Position numbers and translations under genes: made by a program. From Pseudoalteromonas lipolytica (GTDB lineage: Bacteria; Pseudomonadota; Gammaproteobacteria; Enterobacterales; Alteromonadaceae), in assembly GCF_900116435.1 (NCBI RefSeq), contig NZ_FPAZ01000004.1, positions 124,001 through 188,000 of the forward strand: a stretch of 64,000 nucleotides of DNA, given 5' to 3'. Below, in pieces: positions 26,201 to 35,773 of the stretch (the first letter of the stretch is position 1; every line of letters starts with the position of its first letter). The notes under the pieces are model-generated. The model saw nothing but the letters and a program-made list of their open reading frames with translations, did not search any database and was not told the DNA's origin.

Positions 26201-27413
26201 TTTTTATCAAAATGGCATCATAACTACGCTACACAATATTGCTGATCGACCAGTAGAAGAACTAGAAAAAGAGTTAATTAGCTTTTCAAAGCAACGGCCT
26301 ATGGGGCTTATTTTACCCTCGTTATACAGTGAGCTTGAAGGACCCGCGCTGCAAAACATCATTGCTGAACTAAAGCATGTACCTTACCTTTCACAAATCA
26401 CCATTGGTTTAGACCGTGCCGATGAAAGCCAATATCGCCATGCTTTACAATTTTTTGCTGAGCTTGACCAACACCACAAGGTGCTTTGGAACGATGGTCC
26501 GCGTTTACAAGCGCTCGATAAAGAGTTGCAAAAATTGGGCGTCGCGCCAAGAGAACTCGGTAAAGGTCGCAATGTTTGGTACTGCATGGGATATAAACTT
26601 GCAACGGCAAAAGTTGAATCTATCGCGTTACACGACTGTGATATTTTAACTTACGACAGAGCATTACTGGCTCGACTTATTTACCCCGTTGCACACCCGC
26701 GCTTTAACTATGAGTTCTGTAAAGGATTTTATCCGCGCACTGCTGAGGGGAAAATAAACGGCCGAGTGTCACGATTATTGGTCACGCCACTGCTGCGCTC
26801 GTTTAAAACTATTTTAGGTAGCAGTGACTATCTTGAATATATGGACTCGTTTCGTTACCCACTTGCTGGTGAATTCTCGTTTCGCCGTGATGTACTGAAC
26901 GACATTCGTATTCCAAGTGATTGGGGTCTTGAAATTGGTGTGTTATCAGAAATGTATCGTAACTACTCACATAATCGGTTATGTCAGGTTGATATTGCAG
27001 ATAATTACGACCATAAACACCAAGATTTATCGTTGGGTAATCAAGCTGCTGGCTTGTCAAAAATGTCGATTGATATCACTAAAGCTTTGTTTAGAAAGCT
27101 AGCAACGCAAGGGGTAACGTTTACCTCTGAGACAATCCGCTCGCTAAAAGCGACCTATTATCGCATTGCGCTTGATTTTATCGAAACGTATCACAACGAT
27201 GCGCTAATGAATGGCCTAACGCTTGATATTCACCAAGAAGAAAAAGCTGTTGAGATGTTTGCGCAAAATATAATGAATGCGGGACAACACTTCTTAGAAA
27301 ATCCAATGGAAGCCCCCTTTGTGCCAAGCTGGAACCGAGTTGCATCGGCGATGCCCGATGTATTTGCGCGCTTAGAAGAAGCCGTAGAGCTTGATAATAA
27401 AGACTATATTTAA
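26193..27413 (+). CDS. Glucosyl-3-phosphoglycerate synthase-like glycosyltransferase
   Basis: A 406-residue GT-A glycosyltransferase. The DxD-type metal site is HDCDILTYD near residue 147, and the LGKGRNVWYCMGYKLA region and the FCKGFYPR segment fit GpgS/GT81 enzymes, which transfer glucose from a nucleotide sugar to 3-phosphoglycerate. AAGGAG precedes the ATG. Its position between the matching phosphatase and a glycoside phosphorylase supports the assignment. Mannosyl-3-phosphoglycerate synthesis is the main alternative. Confidence 0.8.
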   Translation: MADFYQNGIITTLHNIADRPVEELEKELISFSKQRPMGLILPSLYSELEGPALQNIIAELKHVPYLSQITIGLDRADESQYRHALQFFAELDQHHKVLWNDGPRLQALDKELQKLGVAPRELGKGRNVWYCMGYKLATAKVESIALHDCDILTYDRALLARLIYPVAHPRFNYEFCKGFYPRTAEGKINGRVSRLLVTPLLRSFKTILGSSDYLEYMDSFRYPLAGEFSFRRDVLNDIRIPSDWGLEIGVLSEMYRNYSHNRLCQVDIADNYDHKHQDLSLGNQAAGLSKMSIDITKALFRKLATQGVTFTSETIRSLKATYYRIALDFIETYHNDALMNGLTLDIHQEEKAVEMFAQNIMNAGQHFLENPMEAPFVPSWNRVASAMPDVFARLEEAVELDNKDYI

Positions 27414-27425
27414 CGGAGAAGACAC

Positions 27426-29195
27426 GTGACATTAGAGCTACTCCAACAACGAGTTATACAGCATTTAACGTGTATCTACGGCGAAGTTGATCTTAATACA
27501 ACCCTAGAACAACTCGCTGATAGGTTGATTAACACCATGCAATGCGATGATCCTGTTCGAGACCCAACGCCACACAAAAACCGTTGGGACGAACAAGATA
27601 TGATTTTAATTGCGTACGGTGATTCGATTATTCGCCATGCAAACACGGAGGAAGCAGTGGCAAAACCAGAAGAGCCGCCATTGCATACGTTACATCGCTT
27701 TGTTAAAAATCAATGCTTACCAGAACTTAACGCATTGCATATTCTGCCATTTTACCCTTACAGCTCCGATGAAGGGTTTGCGGTGATGAACTATGTGCAA
27801 GTGAATGAAGCGCTCGGTAACTGGCAGCATATCCGCGATATTTCAGCCGATGTCAGGCTGATGGCTGATTTAGTTATTAACCACTGTTCTAGTCGTAGCG
27901 TGTGGTTTGAAAACTTTATTCAAGGCAAAGAGCCGGGCAGGGGGTATTTTAAAACAGCAAACCCCACCGATGAGTTAATTCAAGTTGTTCGTCCGCGAAC
28001 ATCGCCACTTTTACAAGCAGTAGAAACGAAAGATGGTTTGCAGCATGTGTGGTGTACGTTTAGCCACGATCAAGTTGACTTTGATTTTGCTAATCCCGAT
28101 GTTTTAAATGAATTTGTCGCTATAATTCGCCATTATTTAGACAATGGTGTGCGTATATTCCGCCTTGATGCGGTGGCTTTTTTATGGAAAAAGCTCAATA
28201 CCCGCTGTATTAATTTACCTGAAACGCATGAAGTGATCAGGTTACTTCGTACCCTTATAGAGCATGTTGAACCTAATGTGATTATTATCACCGAAACCAA
28301 CATTCCTAACCGCGAAAATCTGTCGTACTTTGGTAATGCCAACGAAGCACATTGTATTTATAACTTTTCATTGCCACCTTTGTTATTGCACACATTACTC
28401 AGTGGTAATAGCACCGCATTAAAACACTGGATGATGAGTATGCCACCGGCGCAGCAAGGCACGGCTTATTTTAATTTTATTGCGTCACACGATGGCATAG
28501 GGCTGCGGCCTGTCGAAGGCTTGCTCGATCAAACCCAAATAGCTGAAATGGTCAGTACAACAGCAAAATACGGTGGCAAGGTGTCTTTGCGAACGGCTCC
28601 AGATGGTACAAATACGCCGTACGAGTTAAATATTGCGTTGTTTGATGCTTTGCAAGGAACGCATCGAGGGCCAGATAAATGGGGCATTGCACGGTTTCTA
28701 TGTGCTCACGCAATTATGTTCGCTCTTGAAGGCATACCAGGGCTTTATATTCATAGCTTACTCGGGACAACCAATGACTATGAACGCTTTGAAAACAGCC
28801 AACATAATAGAGCTATTAATCGTCATCGCTGGCAAGAGTCAGACCTATTAGCAAAATTGAGCAATGAAAATGCCCATCATCGTACTGTGTTTAAAGCGAT
28901 GAAAAACTTAATGGCAATTCGTAAGGCGCAAAGCGCATTTCACCCTAATGCGACGCAATATACGTTACATTTAAGTGAGGGGTTATTTGGTTTTTGGCGA
29001 CAAAGTATTAACCGTTCACAAAGCATGTTTTGTGTTTATAACATTAGTGATGAGACGCAAACTCTCACTCTTGCAGACTTAAATTTGATAGGTACCGAGC
29101 AGTGGCGAGATTTAATAAGCGGGGAGCAAATTACTGAGCAAACACAAACATTGTCGCTGACTCCATATCAAGCAGTTTGGCTCAGCAATAAATAA
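27426..29195 (+). CDS. GH13 glycoside phosphorylase, likely glucosylglycerate phosphorylase
   Basis: A 589-residue GH13 subfamily-18-type enzyme. The nucleophile is Asp248 in [10 protein letters not shown] and the acid/base is Glu290 in ITETNIPN; the substrate loop [12 protein letters not shown] is present. This group includes sucrose, sucrose-6-phosphate, glucosylglycerol and glucosylglycerate phosphorylases. The neighbouring kinase/phosphatase and synthase favour glucosylglycerate, releasing glucose-1-phosphate and glycerate. The start is GTG with GGAG upstream, 12 bases after the synthase. Sucrose phosphorylase cannot be excluded from sequence alone. Confidence 0.83.
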   Translation: MTLELLQQRVIQHLTCIYGEVDLNTTLEQLADRLINTMQCDDPVRDPTPHKNRWDEQDMILIAYGDSIIRHANTEEAVAKPEEPPLHTLHRFVKNQCLPELNALHILPFYPYSSDEGFAVMNYVQVNEALGNWQHIRDISADVRLMADLVINHCSSRSVWFENFIQGKEPGRGYFKTANPTDELIQVVRPRTSPLLQAVETKDGLQHVWCTFSHDQVDFDFANPDVLNEFVAIIRHYLDNGVRIFRLDAVAFLWKKLNTRCINLPETHEVIRLLRTLIEHVEPNVIIITETNIPNRENLSYFGNANEAHCIYNFSLPPLLLHTLLSGNSTALKHWMMSMPPAQQGTAYFNFIASHDGIGLRPVEGLLDQTQIAEMVSTTAKYGGKVSLRTAPDGTNTPYELNIALFDALQGTHRGPDKWGIARFLCAHAIMFALEGIPGLYIHSLLGTTNDYERFENSQHNRAINRHRWQESDLLAKLSNENAHHRTVFKAMKNLMAIRKAQSAFHPNATQYTLHLSEGLFGFWRQSINRSQSMFCVYNISDETQTLTLADLNLIGTEQWRDLISGEQITEQTQTLSLTPYQAVWLSNK

Positions 29196-29226
29196 TCCTA
29201 TCATCAAGATAATACAAGTCTTATCG

Positions 29227-29263
29227 TTAACAAGTAAGCCCATCAGGTGGGGTTGCTTGTTAA
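29227..29263 (+). terminator. Long stem-loop after the glucosylglycerate operon
   Basis: TTAACAAG / CTTGTTAA perfect outer stem with an inner AAgCCC/GGGTT extension; it lacks a T tail, so termination is uncertain. Confidence 0.45.
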
Positions 29264-29419
29264 CAAGTAACTTACAGTTATCGTAAATTACTCCCTTATT
29301 GCACACCAGATTATCATTCCAGCTTAATTTTCAATGAAATAGTCTTAGAAATTAAATCTTATTTAATCTAATTTACCGTTTTTAGTAAAAAGTAAAGTTA
29401 ACAATATTTACAATGTAAA

Positions 29420-29434
29420 AGATAACTATTATCA
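29420..29434 (+). promoter_or_regulatory. Fur box
   Basis: AGATAACTATTATCA matches 12 of 14 positions of the 7-1-7 Fur consensus TGATAATNATTATCA, 29 bases upstream of the porin start. Confidence 0.8.
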
Positions 29435-29463
29435 TTCTGTTTTATTTTTAGGTGCACTTTACG

Positions 29464-30867
29464 ATGAACAAAGCAGTACTTTCTCTCGCGGTGTCATTGG
29501 CTTTGACTCCACTTTATAGTGTTGCGAATGATGACATTCAAGCCCAACTCGAAAAACTTCAACAACAACTCCTTGAACAACAAAAAGCGATTGATTACTT
29601 AAAAAGTCAATTAGATGCGAAAAACACCCAGCAAGTTGCAGTGCAGCAAAAAGCCCCAGTTGTTACTGAGCAAGCAACCCCAATTGCTTCAGTCGCAAGC
29701 AAAAAAGACTCAAAACTTACTTTTAAAAGCTATGGTACTTTGCTTTACAAAAGTGACGAAGTGTTTGCTAACGTTCAAGATACTTCACCAGAGCGCCGCG
29801 CCACTACAGACTTAGAGCGAGTTGTCACTGAGTTTGAATATGAAATTGATGATAAGTGGAAAGTCGAATTTGAACTTGAGTATGAGCATGGCGGTACAGG
29901 TACCACGCTTGAATACGATGGCTTTGAAGAATTTGGCGAATTTGAATCAGAAGTTGAAGCGGGTGGTGAAGTCATTGTCGAAAAGCTGCAACTAGAATAT
30001 GAATATAACCCTAACTTTACTGTCAAGTTTGGTCATATATATGTTCCGGTAGGCTTAGGCACAGACTTAAACAAGCCTGATCAATACTTTACCACGACTC
30101 GCCACTGGGGTGAGGCAACCATGATCCCGCAAGTTTGGCACGAAACTGGAGTTAACTTAATTTCTCGTTGGTCTGACTTTACACTGCAAACATTGGTGAC
30201 GACAGGTCTTAACTCTGAATACTTCCGTTCGACTAATTGGGTCGCGGGTGGTGCACAGCAACGCTTTGAAGAAAATACCGCAGATGATTTAGCGCTCACA
30301 TTACGCCTTGATTATGGCAATGTTAAAGCTGGTAAAGGTTTTGGTGTTAGTTACTATACGGCAAACACATCAGATAACCGTCGCAATCAGGGCAAACTCG
30401 ATGAGGATGGAAACGTATCTATCCTCGGGTTACATGGTGCATGGACGTTAGATGATCTTGTGTTTCGTGGTCAGTACTTATATGGCGAGTTAGAAGACTC
30501 AGTTGCTATCACTGCTGCGAATAAAACAACACCGGGCCTGCGTCCGGGAAGCTTTGCACAGCTTGGTAGCAAAGCAGAATCTGCATTTGTAGAAGCCGCT
30601 TATAATATGCAGGGGCTGTTTGATTTATCTTCGCCGCTTTATGTATTTACCTCGTTTGATTATGCCAACCCAATGCTTGAAGTGGCCAGTGGTGCGGCTA
30701 TCCATCGTTACGACATTCGTGAGCTTAACTTTGGTTTAAATTACCTTCCAAACAAAAACTTAATTCTAAAACTTCAGGGCGGTCAACGTTATTACGCACA
30801 AGACAATATCGATGACACGACTCACTTTAGCGCCTCTCTTGGCTATAAATTTTCTACAGAACTATAA
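29464..30867 (+). CDS. Coiled-coil outer-membrane porin of an iron-regulated operon
   Basis: About 467 residues from the ATG at 29464, which begins a clean signal peptide (MNKAVLSLAVSLALTPLYSVA). An upstream GTG at 29452 is less likely. A short coiled coil (IQAQLEKLQQQLLEQQKAIDYLKSQ region) is followed by a beta-barrel with repeated aromatic strands and a terminal aromatic-containing strand (SASLGYKFSTEL). This resembles phosphate-selective-porin-like/OprO-type proteins seen beside imelysin genes. A Fur box upstream and imelysin downstream suggest a role in iron or other metal acquisition. Confidence 0.78.
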   Translation: MNKAVLSLAVSLALTPLYSVANDDIQAQLEKLQQQLLEQQKAIDYLKSQLDAKNTQQVAVQQKAPVVTEQATPIASVASKKDSKLTFKSYGTLLYKSDEVFANVQDTSPERRATTDLERVVTEFEYEIDDKWKVEFELEYEHGGTGTTLEYDGFEEFGEFESEVEAGGEVIVEKLQLEYEYNPNFTVKFGHIYVPVGLGTDLNKPDQYFTTTRHWGEATMIPQVWHETGVNLISRWSDFTLQTLVTTGLNSEYFRSTNWVAGGAQQRFEENTADDLALTLRLDYGNVKAGKGFGVSYYTANTSDNRRNQGKLDEDGNVSILGLHGAWTLDDLVFRGQYLYGELEDSVAITAANKTTPGLRPGSFAQLGSKAESAFVEAAYNMQGLFDLSSPLYVFTSFDYANPMLEVASGAAIHRYDIRELNFGLNYLPNKNLILKLQGGQRYYAQDNIDDTTHFSASLGYKFSTEL

Positions 30868-30879
30868 AGGAATCTTGGG

Positions 30880-32031
30880 ATGAAAACTGTATTAAACAGC
30901 ATTACAGCTGTCATTTTAGCGTCAACACTTGTTGCATGTGGTTCGTCTTCTTCGGACGATTCTTCAGATACAAGCACACCTGTTACTGAAGTAACAGGCT
31001 TTAGCTATGACGCAACAGATTTAATTGAAAACATAACTGAGCAAGTGATTGTAGATGGTTATGAAATGCTAAACAGCAAGGCGGCTGTTTTACATAATGC
31101 GACACTGACATTATTAGAAAACAAAAACGAAGCCGCGCTGCTTGCTGCTCAACAAGCATGGAAAGATGCACGTGTATTCTGGGAGCAAGGTGAGTCGCAT
31201 ATCTTTGGTCCTGTTGATAGCTTATCAATTGATCCACACCTTGATACTTGGCCACTGAATACAGCTGATTTAGAAGCACTACTTGCAAGTAACACAACGT
31301 TCTCGGCTGATAATGTAAAGAACTTTGACGATGGTGTACAAGGTTTCCACACTATGGAGTTCTTATTATTCGGTAATGGCGTTGAAGATAACGATAAGTC
31401 AATTGATGAAATGACTGTGCGTGAAATGGAATACCTAATTGCATGTGCTGAAGTATTCAATATTCATACACAAAGCCTTGTTGATGCATGGGGTATATCA
31501 GCAAATGCGGATGATGAACCTGCTTATAAAGATTATTTATTAACGCCGGGTAATGATAAATACTCATCTGAGTTAGGTGTTATTGAAGAGTTAGTCAATG
31601 GTGTTATCGGTATTGTTGATGAGGTAGGTAACGGTAAAATTGCAGAACCATTTGGTACTAGCAAAGACACAGCTGACACATCATTGGTTGAATCACAATA
31701 TAGCTGGAACTCATTAACCGACTTTAGCAACAACATTGTTGGTGTACAAAATGTGTTTTTAGGCACATTCAGCGATGAAAACGACAGCCCAGGCCTAAAA
31801 GCATTCATTACTGCCGGTGACGCTGAGCTAGCAGCGAAAGTTGAAACTCAAATTACAGCAGCGATTGCAGCGATTGATGCCATTGCAGGTGCAGATGATA
31901 TGCCATTTAGACAAGCGATTAAGGATGATGCAGGTCGCGTTCGAATTCAAACAGCGATTGATGCGTTAGGTGAATTACAAGCGACCCTTGAAGAAGAAGT
32001 AGTGCCACTTATCAAAGAGTGGAATTTATAA
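30880..32031 (+). CDS. Imelysin-family iron-regulated lipoprotein
   Basis: A 383-residue lipoprotein with lipobox LVAC followed by a serine/aspartate linker. The imelysin signature GFHTMEFLLFG (GxHxxE) is near residue 155, preceded by the conserved ARVFWEQGESHIFGP region. Imelysin proteins (IrpA-like, related to EfeO) are linked to iron uptake but the mechanism is unsettled. It follows the porin by 12 bases and precedes the di-haem protein. Confidence 0.9.
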   Translation: MKTVLNSITAVILASTLVACGSSSSDDSSDTSTPVTEVTGFSYDATDLIENITEQVIVDGYEMLNSKAAVLHNATLTLLENKNEAALLAAQQAWKDARVFWEQGESHIFGPVDSLSIDPHLDTWPLNTADLEALLASNTTFSADNVKNFDDGVQGFHTMEFLLFGNGVEDNDKSIDEMTVREMEYLIACAEVFNIHTQSLVDAWGISANADDEPAYKDYLLTPGNDKYSSELGVIEELVNGVIGIVDEVGNGKIAEPFGTSKDTADTSLVESQYSWNSLTDFSNNIVGVQNVFLGTFSDENDSPGLKAFITAGDAELAAKVETQITAAIAAIDAIAGADDMPFRQAIKDDAGRVRIQTAIDALGELQATLEEEVVPLIKEWNL

Positions 32032-32036
32032 TCGCT

Positions 32037-32061
32037 GGGGAAGCATTTGCTTCCCCTCTTT
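32037..32061 (+). terminator. Intra-operon hairpin between imelysin and di-haem genes
   Basis: Perfect eight-bp stem GGGGAAGC / GCTTCCCC with an ATTT loop and TCTTT tail, six bases after the imelysin stop. It may be a partial terminator reducing expression of the next gene or an RNA-stability element. Confidence 0.7.
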
Positions 32062-32074
32062 GCAAGATACCGTC

Positions 32075-33700
32075 ATGAATGTAAAAGCAATTAAACCAAT
32101 TCTATTTGCTTTCACAGCCTTATCTTTAGTGGCATGTGGAAGTAAAACCAGCGATAAAAGCGCGACCGAAACGACCACACCACCACCGACAAGTAGCGAA
32201 ACGGATCCAAATTATATTGATGTCGTTGCGTTGGCAGGTGATGCGACAGCCCTCGATACCAATAATTCAGGCCATGGTTTCTCTACACCTATGCCTAATT
32301 TAAGTGATTCAGAACGCGATATTCACTTAACTGGCGATGCTAATTTTGAAACATCCTTTACGACAGCCCCGAATGATGCACACCCGGAACTCGATGGTTT
32401 AGGGCCAGTTTTTAATAACAATAACTGTAATGCTTGTCACCAACGAGATGGTCGCCCAAGTACTATTGTTCCAACCGGTGAACAGCAAACTGTGAAGTTA
32501 GCGAATGATGCTGGGATCTTTTTACGCGTTAGCTTAGCCGATGGCGTGTGTGAAATGCCAAGTAATATCAATGATTTTTGTCAGGTTACAGGCGTTGAAG
32601 GGTTTGGGGATCAACTCTTTCACCGGGGGATTTTACAAGCCCGTGAAGACTGGCAAACGCATAATTTTGGTGGCCAAGCTGATGTATATCTAAGCTATGA
32701 TTACACGGAGTTTAGCTACCCAGATGGCAGTACTGTCACGTTGAAAAAGCCGATATTTACTATCGATAATGCATGGGACTCACCTGAAAACTTCAGTTTA
32801 AGTGCCCTTGCCAATGAAGATGTACGTTTTAGTGCCCGTAATGGTATGCCTGTCTTTGGTCTTGGATTGCTTGAAGCGATTGAAGAGCAAGATATTCTAG
32901 CGCTTGAAGATGTCGATGATGCCGACAACGATGGAATTTCTGGTAAAGCAAACTGGGTATTTGATGCTGTTAAGGCTCAAGCGGGTGATGAAAACCCTGT
33001 ATCACTTGGACGATTTGGTTGGAAAGCCAGTACACCATCAGTCAGACAGCAATCTCTGGGTGCACTGCGTGGTGACATGGGGGTAACGAACTCATTGTTC
33101 CCTGAAGAAAGCATTGCCAATACATTAATGCACGAAAGTTATTTATCTCGTACTAACTATCAAGATACTGGTTCTGATGAGCAAGGATTGCCAGAAGCCA
33201 GTGATGAGTTTGCTGATACGGTCGTGTTTTATGCCGAAACACTTGCTGTGCCAGCACGTCGTAATGTAGCAGACGAAGGTGTTAAAGCCGGTGCACGTTT
33301 ATTCGATGATTTAAACTGTACTGGTTGCCATACGCCTCGTTTTGTAACCGCAAATGGTGCCGTTTTATTACTGGGCGGTGTTGCAGCGCCTGCGGCAGTA
33401 AAAGGGCAAGAAATTTGGCCATTTACCGACATGTTGTTGCATGACATGGGTGAAGAGCTCGCAGACAAACGTCGTGATTTTATGGCAACAGGCCGTGAGT
33501 GGAAAACGCGTCCGCTTTGGGGGATTGGTTTAACGAAAACAGTTAACCCTGCCGCTGGTTTCTTACATGATGGGCGTGCAGCAACGCTTGAAGAAGCTAT
33601 TTTATGGCATGGTGGCGAAGCTGAAAAAAGTAAGCGTGAATTTACTGAGCTTTCAAGTGTTAAACGTCAGCAATTAATCAGTTTTTTACAATCACTATAG
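32075..33700 (+). CDS. Di-haem c-type 'thiol oxidoreductase' lipoprotein (DUF1111)
   Basis: About 541 residues from ATG 32075, which starts a lipoprotein signal (lipobox LVAC); a TTG 15 bases upstream is rejected because it would precede the signal. Two CxxCH haem sites are present: CNACH near residue 118 and CTGCH near residue 415. The C-terminal RPLWGIGLTKTVNP and FLHDGRAATLEEAI are typical of the DUF1111/COG3488 family related to MauG and cytochrome c peroxidases. The family commonly sits beside imelysin genes. A redox step in periplasmic iron uptake is plausible but unproven. No clear Shine-Dalgarno sequence is present. Confidence 0.88.
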   Translation: MNVKAIKPILFAFTALSLVACGSKTSDKSATETTTPPPTSSETDPNYIDVVALAGDATALDTNNSGHGFSTPMPNLSDSERDIHLTGDANFETSFTTAPNDAHPELDGLGPVFNNNNCNACHQRDGRPSTIVPTGEQQTVKLANDAGIFLRVSLADGVCEMPSNINDFCQVTGVEGFGDQLFHRGILQAREDWQTHNFGGQADVYLSYDYTEFSYPDGSTVTLKKPIFTIDNAWDSPENFSLSALANEDVRFSARNGMPVFGLGLLEAIEEQDILALEDVDDADNDGISGKANWVFDAVKAQAGDENPVSLGRFGWKASTPSVRQQSLGALRGDMGVTNSLFPEESIANTLMHESYLSRTNYQDTGSDEQGLPEASDEFADTVVFYAETLAVPARRNVADEGVKAGARLFDDLNCTGCHTPRFVTANGAVLLLGGVAAPAAVKGQEIWPFTDMLLHDMGEELADKRRDFMATGREWKTRPLWGIGLTKTVNPAAGFLHDGRAATLEEAILWHGGEAEKSKREFTELSSVKRQQLISFLQSL

Positions 33701-33720
33701 CTTTTAATCTCTTTTAAAAA

Positions 33721-33751
33721 TGCACTGTAAATGCCCTTTACAGTGCATTTT
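33721..33751. terminator. Bidirectional terminator
   Basis: Eleven-bp stem TGCACTGTAAA / TTTACAGTGCA with A-run before and T-run after, between convergent genes; it overlaps the 3' end of the minus-strand gene. Confidence 0.85.
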
Positions 33752-34781
33752 CGCTTGCTTCATTCATTAATGATTCAATGCTGAATAAAAGGGGGGTCTT
33801 GTGCTCTTTACTAAATACTTTAAAGTTAATTGCTAGGGTGTTGCTATGAATTTGCTCAACTAACTTCAAGGTTTTTTGTGTGTGAGGTCTAAAAATAGCA
33901 ATTTTTTGATGTAAAACCTTGTGCTCATAATTTGCCAAAATAGCATGAATATTGATCATTGCCAGTGCACCAAGTGTTACATGCCCACCGATGCACACAT
34001 CTATTTTTTCAGCTGCGGCTCTGAGTGGCCAGTTTATTGCGCCAACGAGCACATCGGTGCGTCGTTTTTTTTCATTTAATGCGCGAATGGCTCCTAATGC
34101 CATCGCATCATTAGCGCTCCAAATAACCTGAATATCTGGATGATGAGTTAATAGACCTAAGCTTTGTCGGTATGCTTGTGGCGATGACCAATTAGCAACA
34201 CCTTGTGCTGCAATGTTTACTTGTGCATGTTGAGCAGTAAACGCTTCAAGCCCTGTTTTACGATCTAGAGCGGCAGGGGTCGTGTGATCACCATTAATAG
34301 CATAAATGCTGGCAGGGAGTTGGGCTTTAGAAATGAGCTGTTTTGCCAGTAAGTGTCCCGCTTGAACGTTATCTGGCACAACACTGCCAGCAATGTTAAT
34401 CCCTTTGTTTTTGAGAGCGCGTAGTTCGTTATCTGTTGGGCGATTTAATAAAAAGTAAATAGGGGTACTAAAAGCCGGTAAATTTAAAAGTTGCTTTGTC
34501 AATACGCCTTTTTCATCTACAAGAACAAGCATATCGGGTGATTGTTTTACTGCATCAGCCACTAATTCTTTCATCAGTATATGATTTCTATTTGCATAAT
34601 GAATGGTCAAGTTCAGATCAAAATCTTCGGCTGCATCGCGCATTAACTGTGAAACTTCATACCAAAACGGACCGGTAACATTGGTGTTTGCATGCCCCGG
34701 ATTGATAAATATAACGTTGTATTGTGCATAGGTGCTCGGTAAGAAAGCCAGCAAAGCAATGAATAGCACGGTTTTTAACAT
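33738..34781 (-). CDS. Periplasmic sugar-binding-protein-like (type 1 PBP fold)
   Basis: A 347-residue secreted protein with signal peptide MLKTVLFIALLAFLPSTYAQ. The fold resembles RbsB/LacI-type binding proteins, with NVIFINPGH at the first strand, SPDMLVLVDE, and IWSANDAMALGAIRALNE as the conserved second-lobe motif. No transporter genes are adjacent, so it may feed a membrane sensor as LuxP-type proteins do. This is inference; the ligand is unknown. Confidence 0.75.
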   Translation of the reverse strand: MLKTVLFIALLAFLPSTYAQYNVIFINPGHANTNVTGPFWYEVSQLMRDAAEDFDLNLTIHYANRNHILMKELVADAVKQSPDMLVLVDEKGVLTKQLLNLPAFSTPIYFLLNRPTDNELRALKNKGINIAGSVVPDNVQAGHLLAKQLISKAQLPASIYAINGDHTTPAALDRKTGLEAFTAQHAQVNIAAQGVANWSSPQAYRQSLGLLTHHPDIQVIWSANDAMALGAIRALNEKKRRTDVLVGAINWPLRAAAEKIDVCIGGHVTLGALAMINIHAILANYEHKVLHQKIAIFRPHTQKTLKLVEQIHSNTLAINFKVFSKEHKTPLLFSIESLMNEASENAL

Positions 34782-34927
34782 AATATTTTATAAATTAAAG
34801 AGTGAGAGTTAATCGATTATACAGTTAATACCAGAGGGTTACGACCCACTCTTTGGCTTAAATGGAGGCTAGGTTTCACTCTTTTTAAAGCGTATAATTG
34901 GCACATTATTCTTAAATAGGGCTCAAC

Positions 34928-35317
34928 ATGAAAACGCTTTTTGTGTGCTTTTTGACATTTTTTTCTCTTAGTAGCATGGCAGATGCACCACTGGATCTTG
35001 AAGCTAATATGAAAAATATGGGGCTGGCTTATAAAAACTCAGTGCGCGCTACTGATCTAGACTCTTTTAATACAGCCATCGATGAGTTTATTCATCTACT
35101 AGAGAAAGCAAAAAAGGCTGATTTTAAACAGCATGAAAGTGAATCTTTAGAGGGACTTGATAAAGTTATTCAGCAAGCAAAATCCGCGAAGCAGCTTGCA
35201 GAAGTACAGGGGTTAGAAGCTGCAAAAGCCCCCCTTAAGTCAATTGATCAATTACGAAAAAAATACCATGAACTTCATGAGCCACCAGGTTTTTGGGAGT
35301 TATTATTTGGTAAATAA
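34928..35317 (+). CDS. Cytochrome b562-like protein
   Basis: A 129-residue periplasmic four-helix protein with signal peptide MKTLFVCFLTFFSLSSMADA. The haem ligands of cytochrome b562, an early Met in LEANMKNM and a late His in RKKYHELH, are both conserved. It is probably an electron carrier of the periplasm. It is monocistronic with a terminator. Confidence 0.82.
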   Translation: MKTLFVCFLTFFSLSSMADAPLDLEANMKNMGLAYKNSVRATDLDSFNTAIDEFIHLLEKAKKADFKQHESESLEGLDKVIQQAKSAKQLAEVQGLEAAKAPLKSIDQLRKKYHELHEPPGFWELLFGK

Positions 35318-35340
35318 AAAGGTGCTTAAGCACCTTTTTT
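35316..35340. terminator. Shared terminator of cytochrome b562 and L36 genes
   Basis: AAAAAGGTGC / GCACCTTTTT stem with a four-base loop; runs on both sides suit both directions. Confidence 0.85.
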
Positions 35341-35473
35341 AACGTTTCTTTTTACCCTGAACGGCTTTAAAACGCGGGTTTTCTTTATTGATCACATAAA
35401 GACGCCCTTTGCGTTTTACTATTTTACATCCAGAACGAGTTTTAGCGCTTTTTAAAGAACTCAGTACTTTCAT
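35339..35473 (-). CDS. rpmJ2: Ribosomal protein L36, zinc-independent type
   Basis: A 44-residue protein reading [17 protein letters not shown] and a [18 protein letters not shown] core, the L36 family of the YkgO type, which lacks the full zinc-binding cysteine set (only one cysteine is left). Such paralogues replace zinc-dependent L36 under zinc starvation. It is the second gene after rpmE2, 20 bases away. Confidence 0.93.
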   Translation of the reverse strand: MKVLSSLKSAKTRSGCKIVKRKGRLYVINKENPRFKAVQGKKKR

Positions 35474-35493
35474 TTTTGCTCCGTATTAGGCTG

Positions 35494-35745
35494 TTATTTG
35501 CTTGCTAGGTTTTTGAAGCGACGGTTAAATGCGGCGACACGACCATCACTTGCCACCGCTTTTTGTTTACCGGTGTAAAATGGGTGCGAGTCACTTGATA
35601 CATCAATTGGTACATAAGGATATGTTTTACCTTCTAGCGCGATTGTCCGTGATGTTTTAATTGTTGAACCAATTATAAAGTAGCTGTCTGCGGCTGTATC
35701 GTGAAAAGCCACTTGTTGGTAATCCGGGTGAATGTTAGGTTTCAT
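35494..35745 (-). CDS. rpmE2: Ribosomal protein L31 type B, zinc-independent
   Basis: An 83-residue L31 of the YkgM type. It starts [16 protein letters not shown] and has the [11 protein letters not shown] motif, but no CxxC pair, so it needs no zinc. It is the first gene of a two-gene unit with L36. Both are usually Zur-repressed and made under zinc starvation. A Zur-like dyad lies just upstream. Confidence 0.95.
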   Translation of the reverse strand: MKPNIHPDYQQVAFHDTAADSYFIIGSTIKTSRTIALEGKTYPYVPIDVSSDSHPFYTGKQKAVASDGRVAAFNRRFKNLASK

Positions 35746-35756
35746 CTCTTTAACTT

Positions 35757-35773
35757 ATGTTATGTGATAATGT
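35757..35773 (-). promoter_or_regulatory. Zur-box candidate
   Basis: ATGTTAT-GTG-ATAATGT is an imperfect dyad (5 of 7 pairs) resembling the gammaproteobacterial Zur box, 12-28 bases upstream of rpmE2. Confidence 0.5.
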
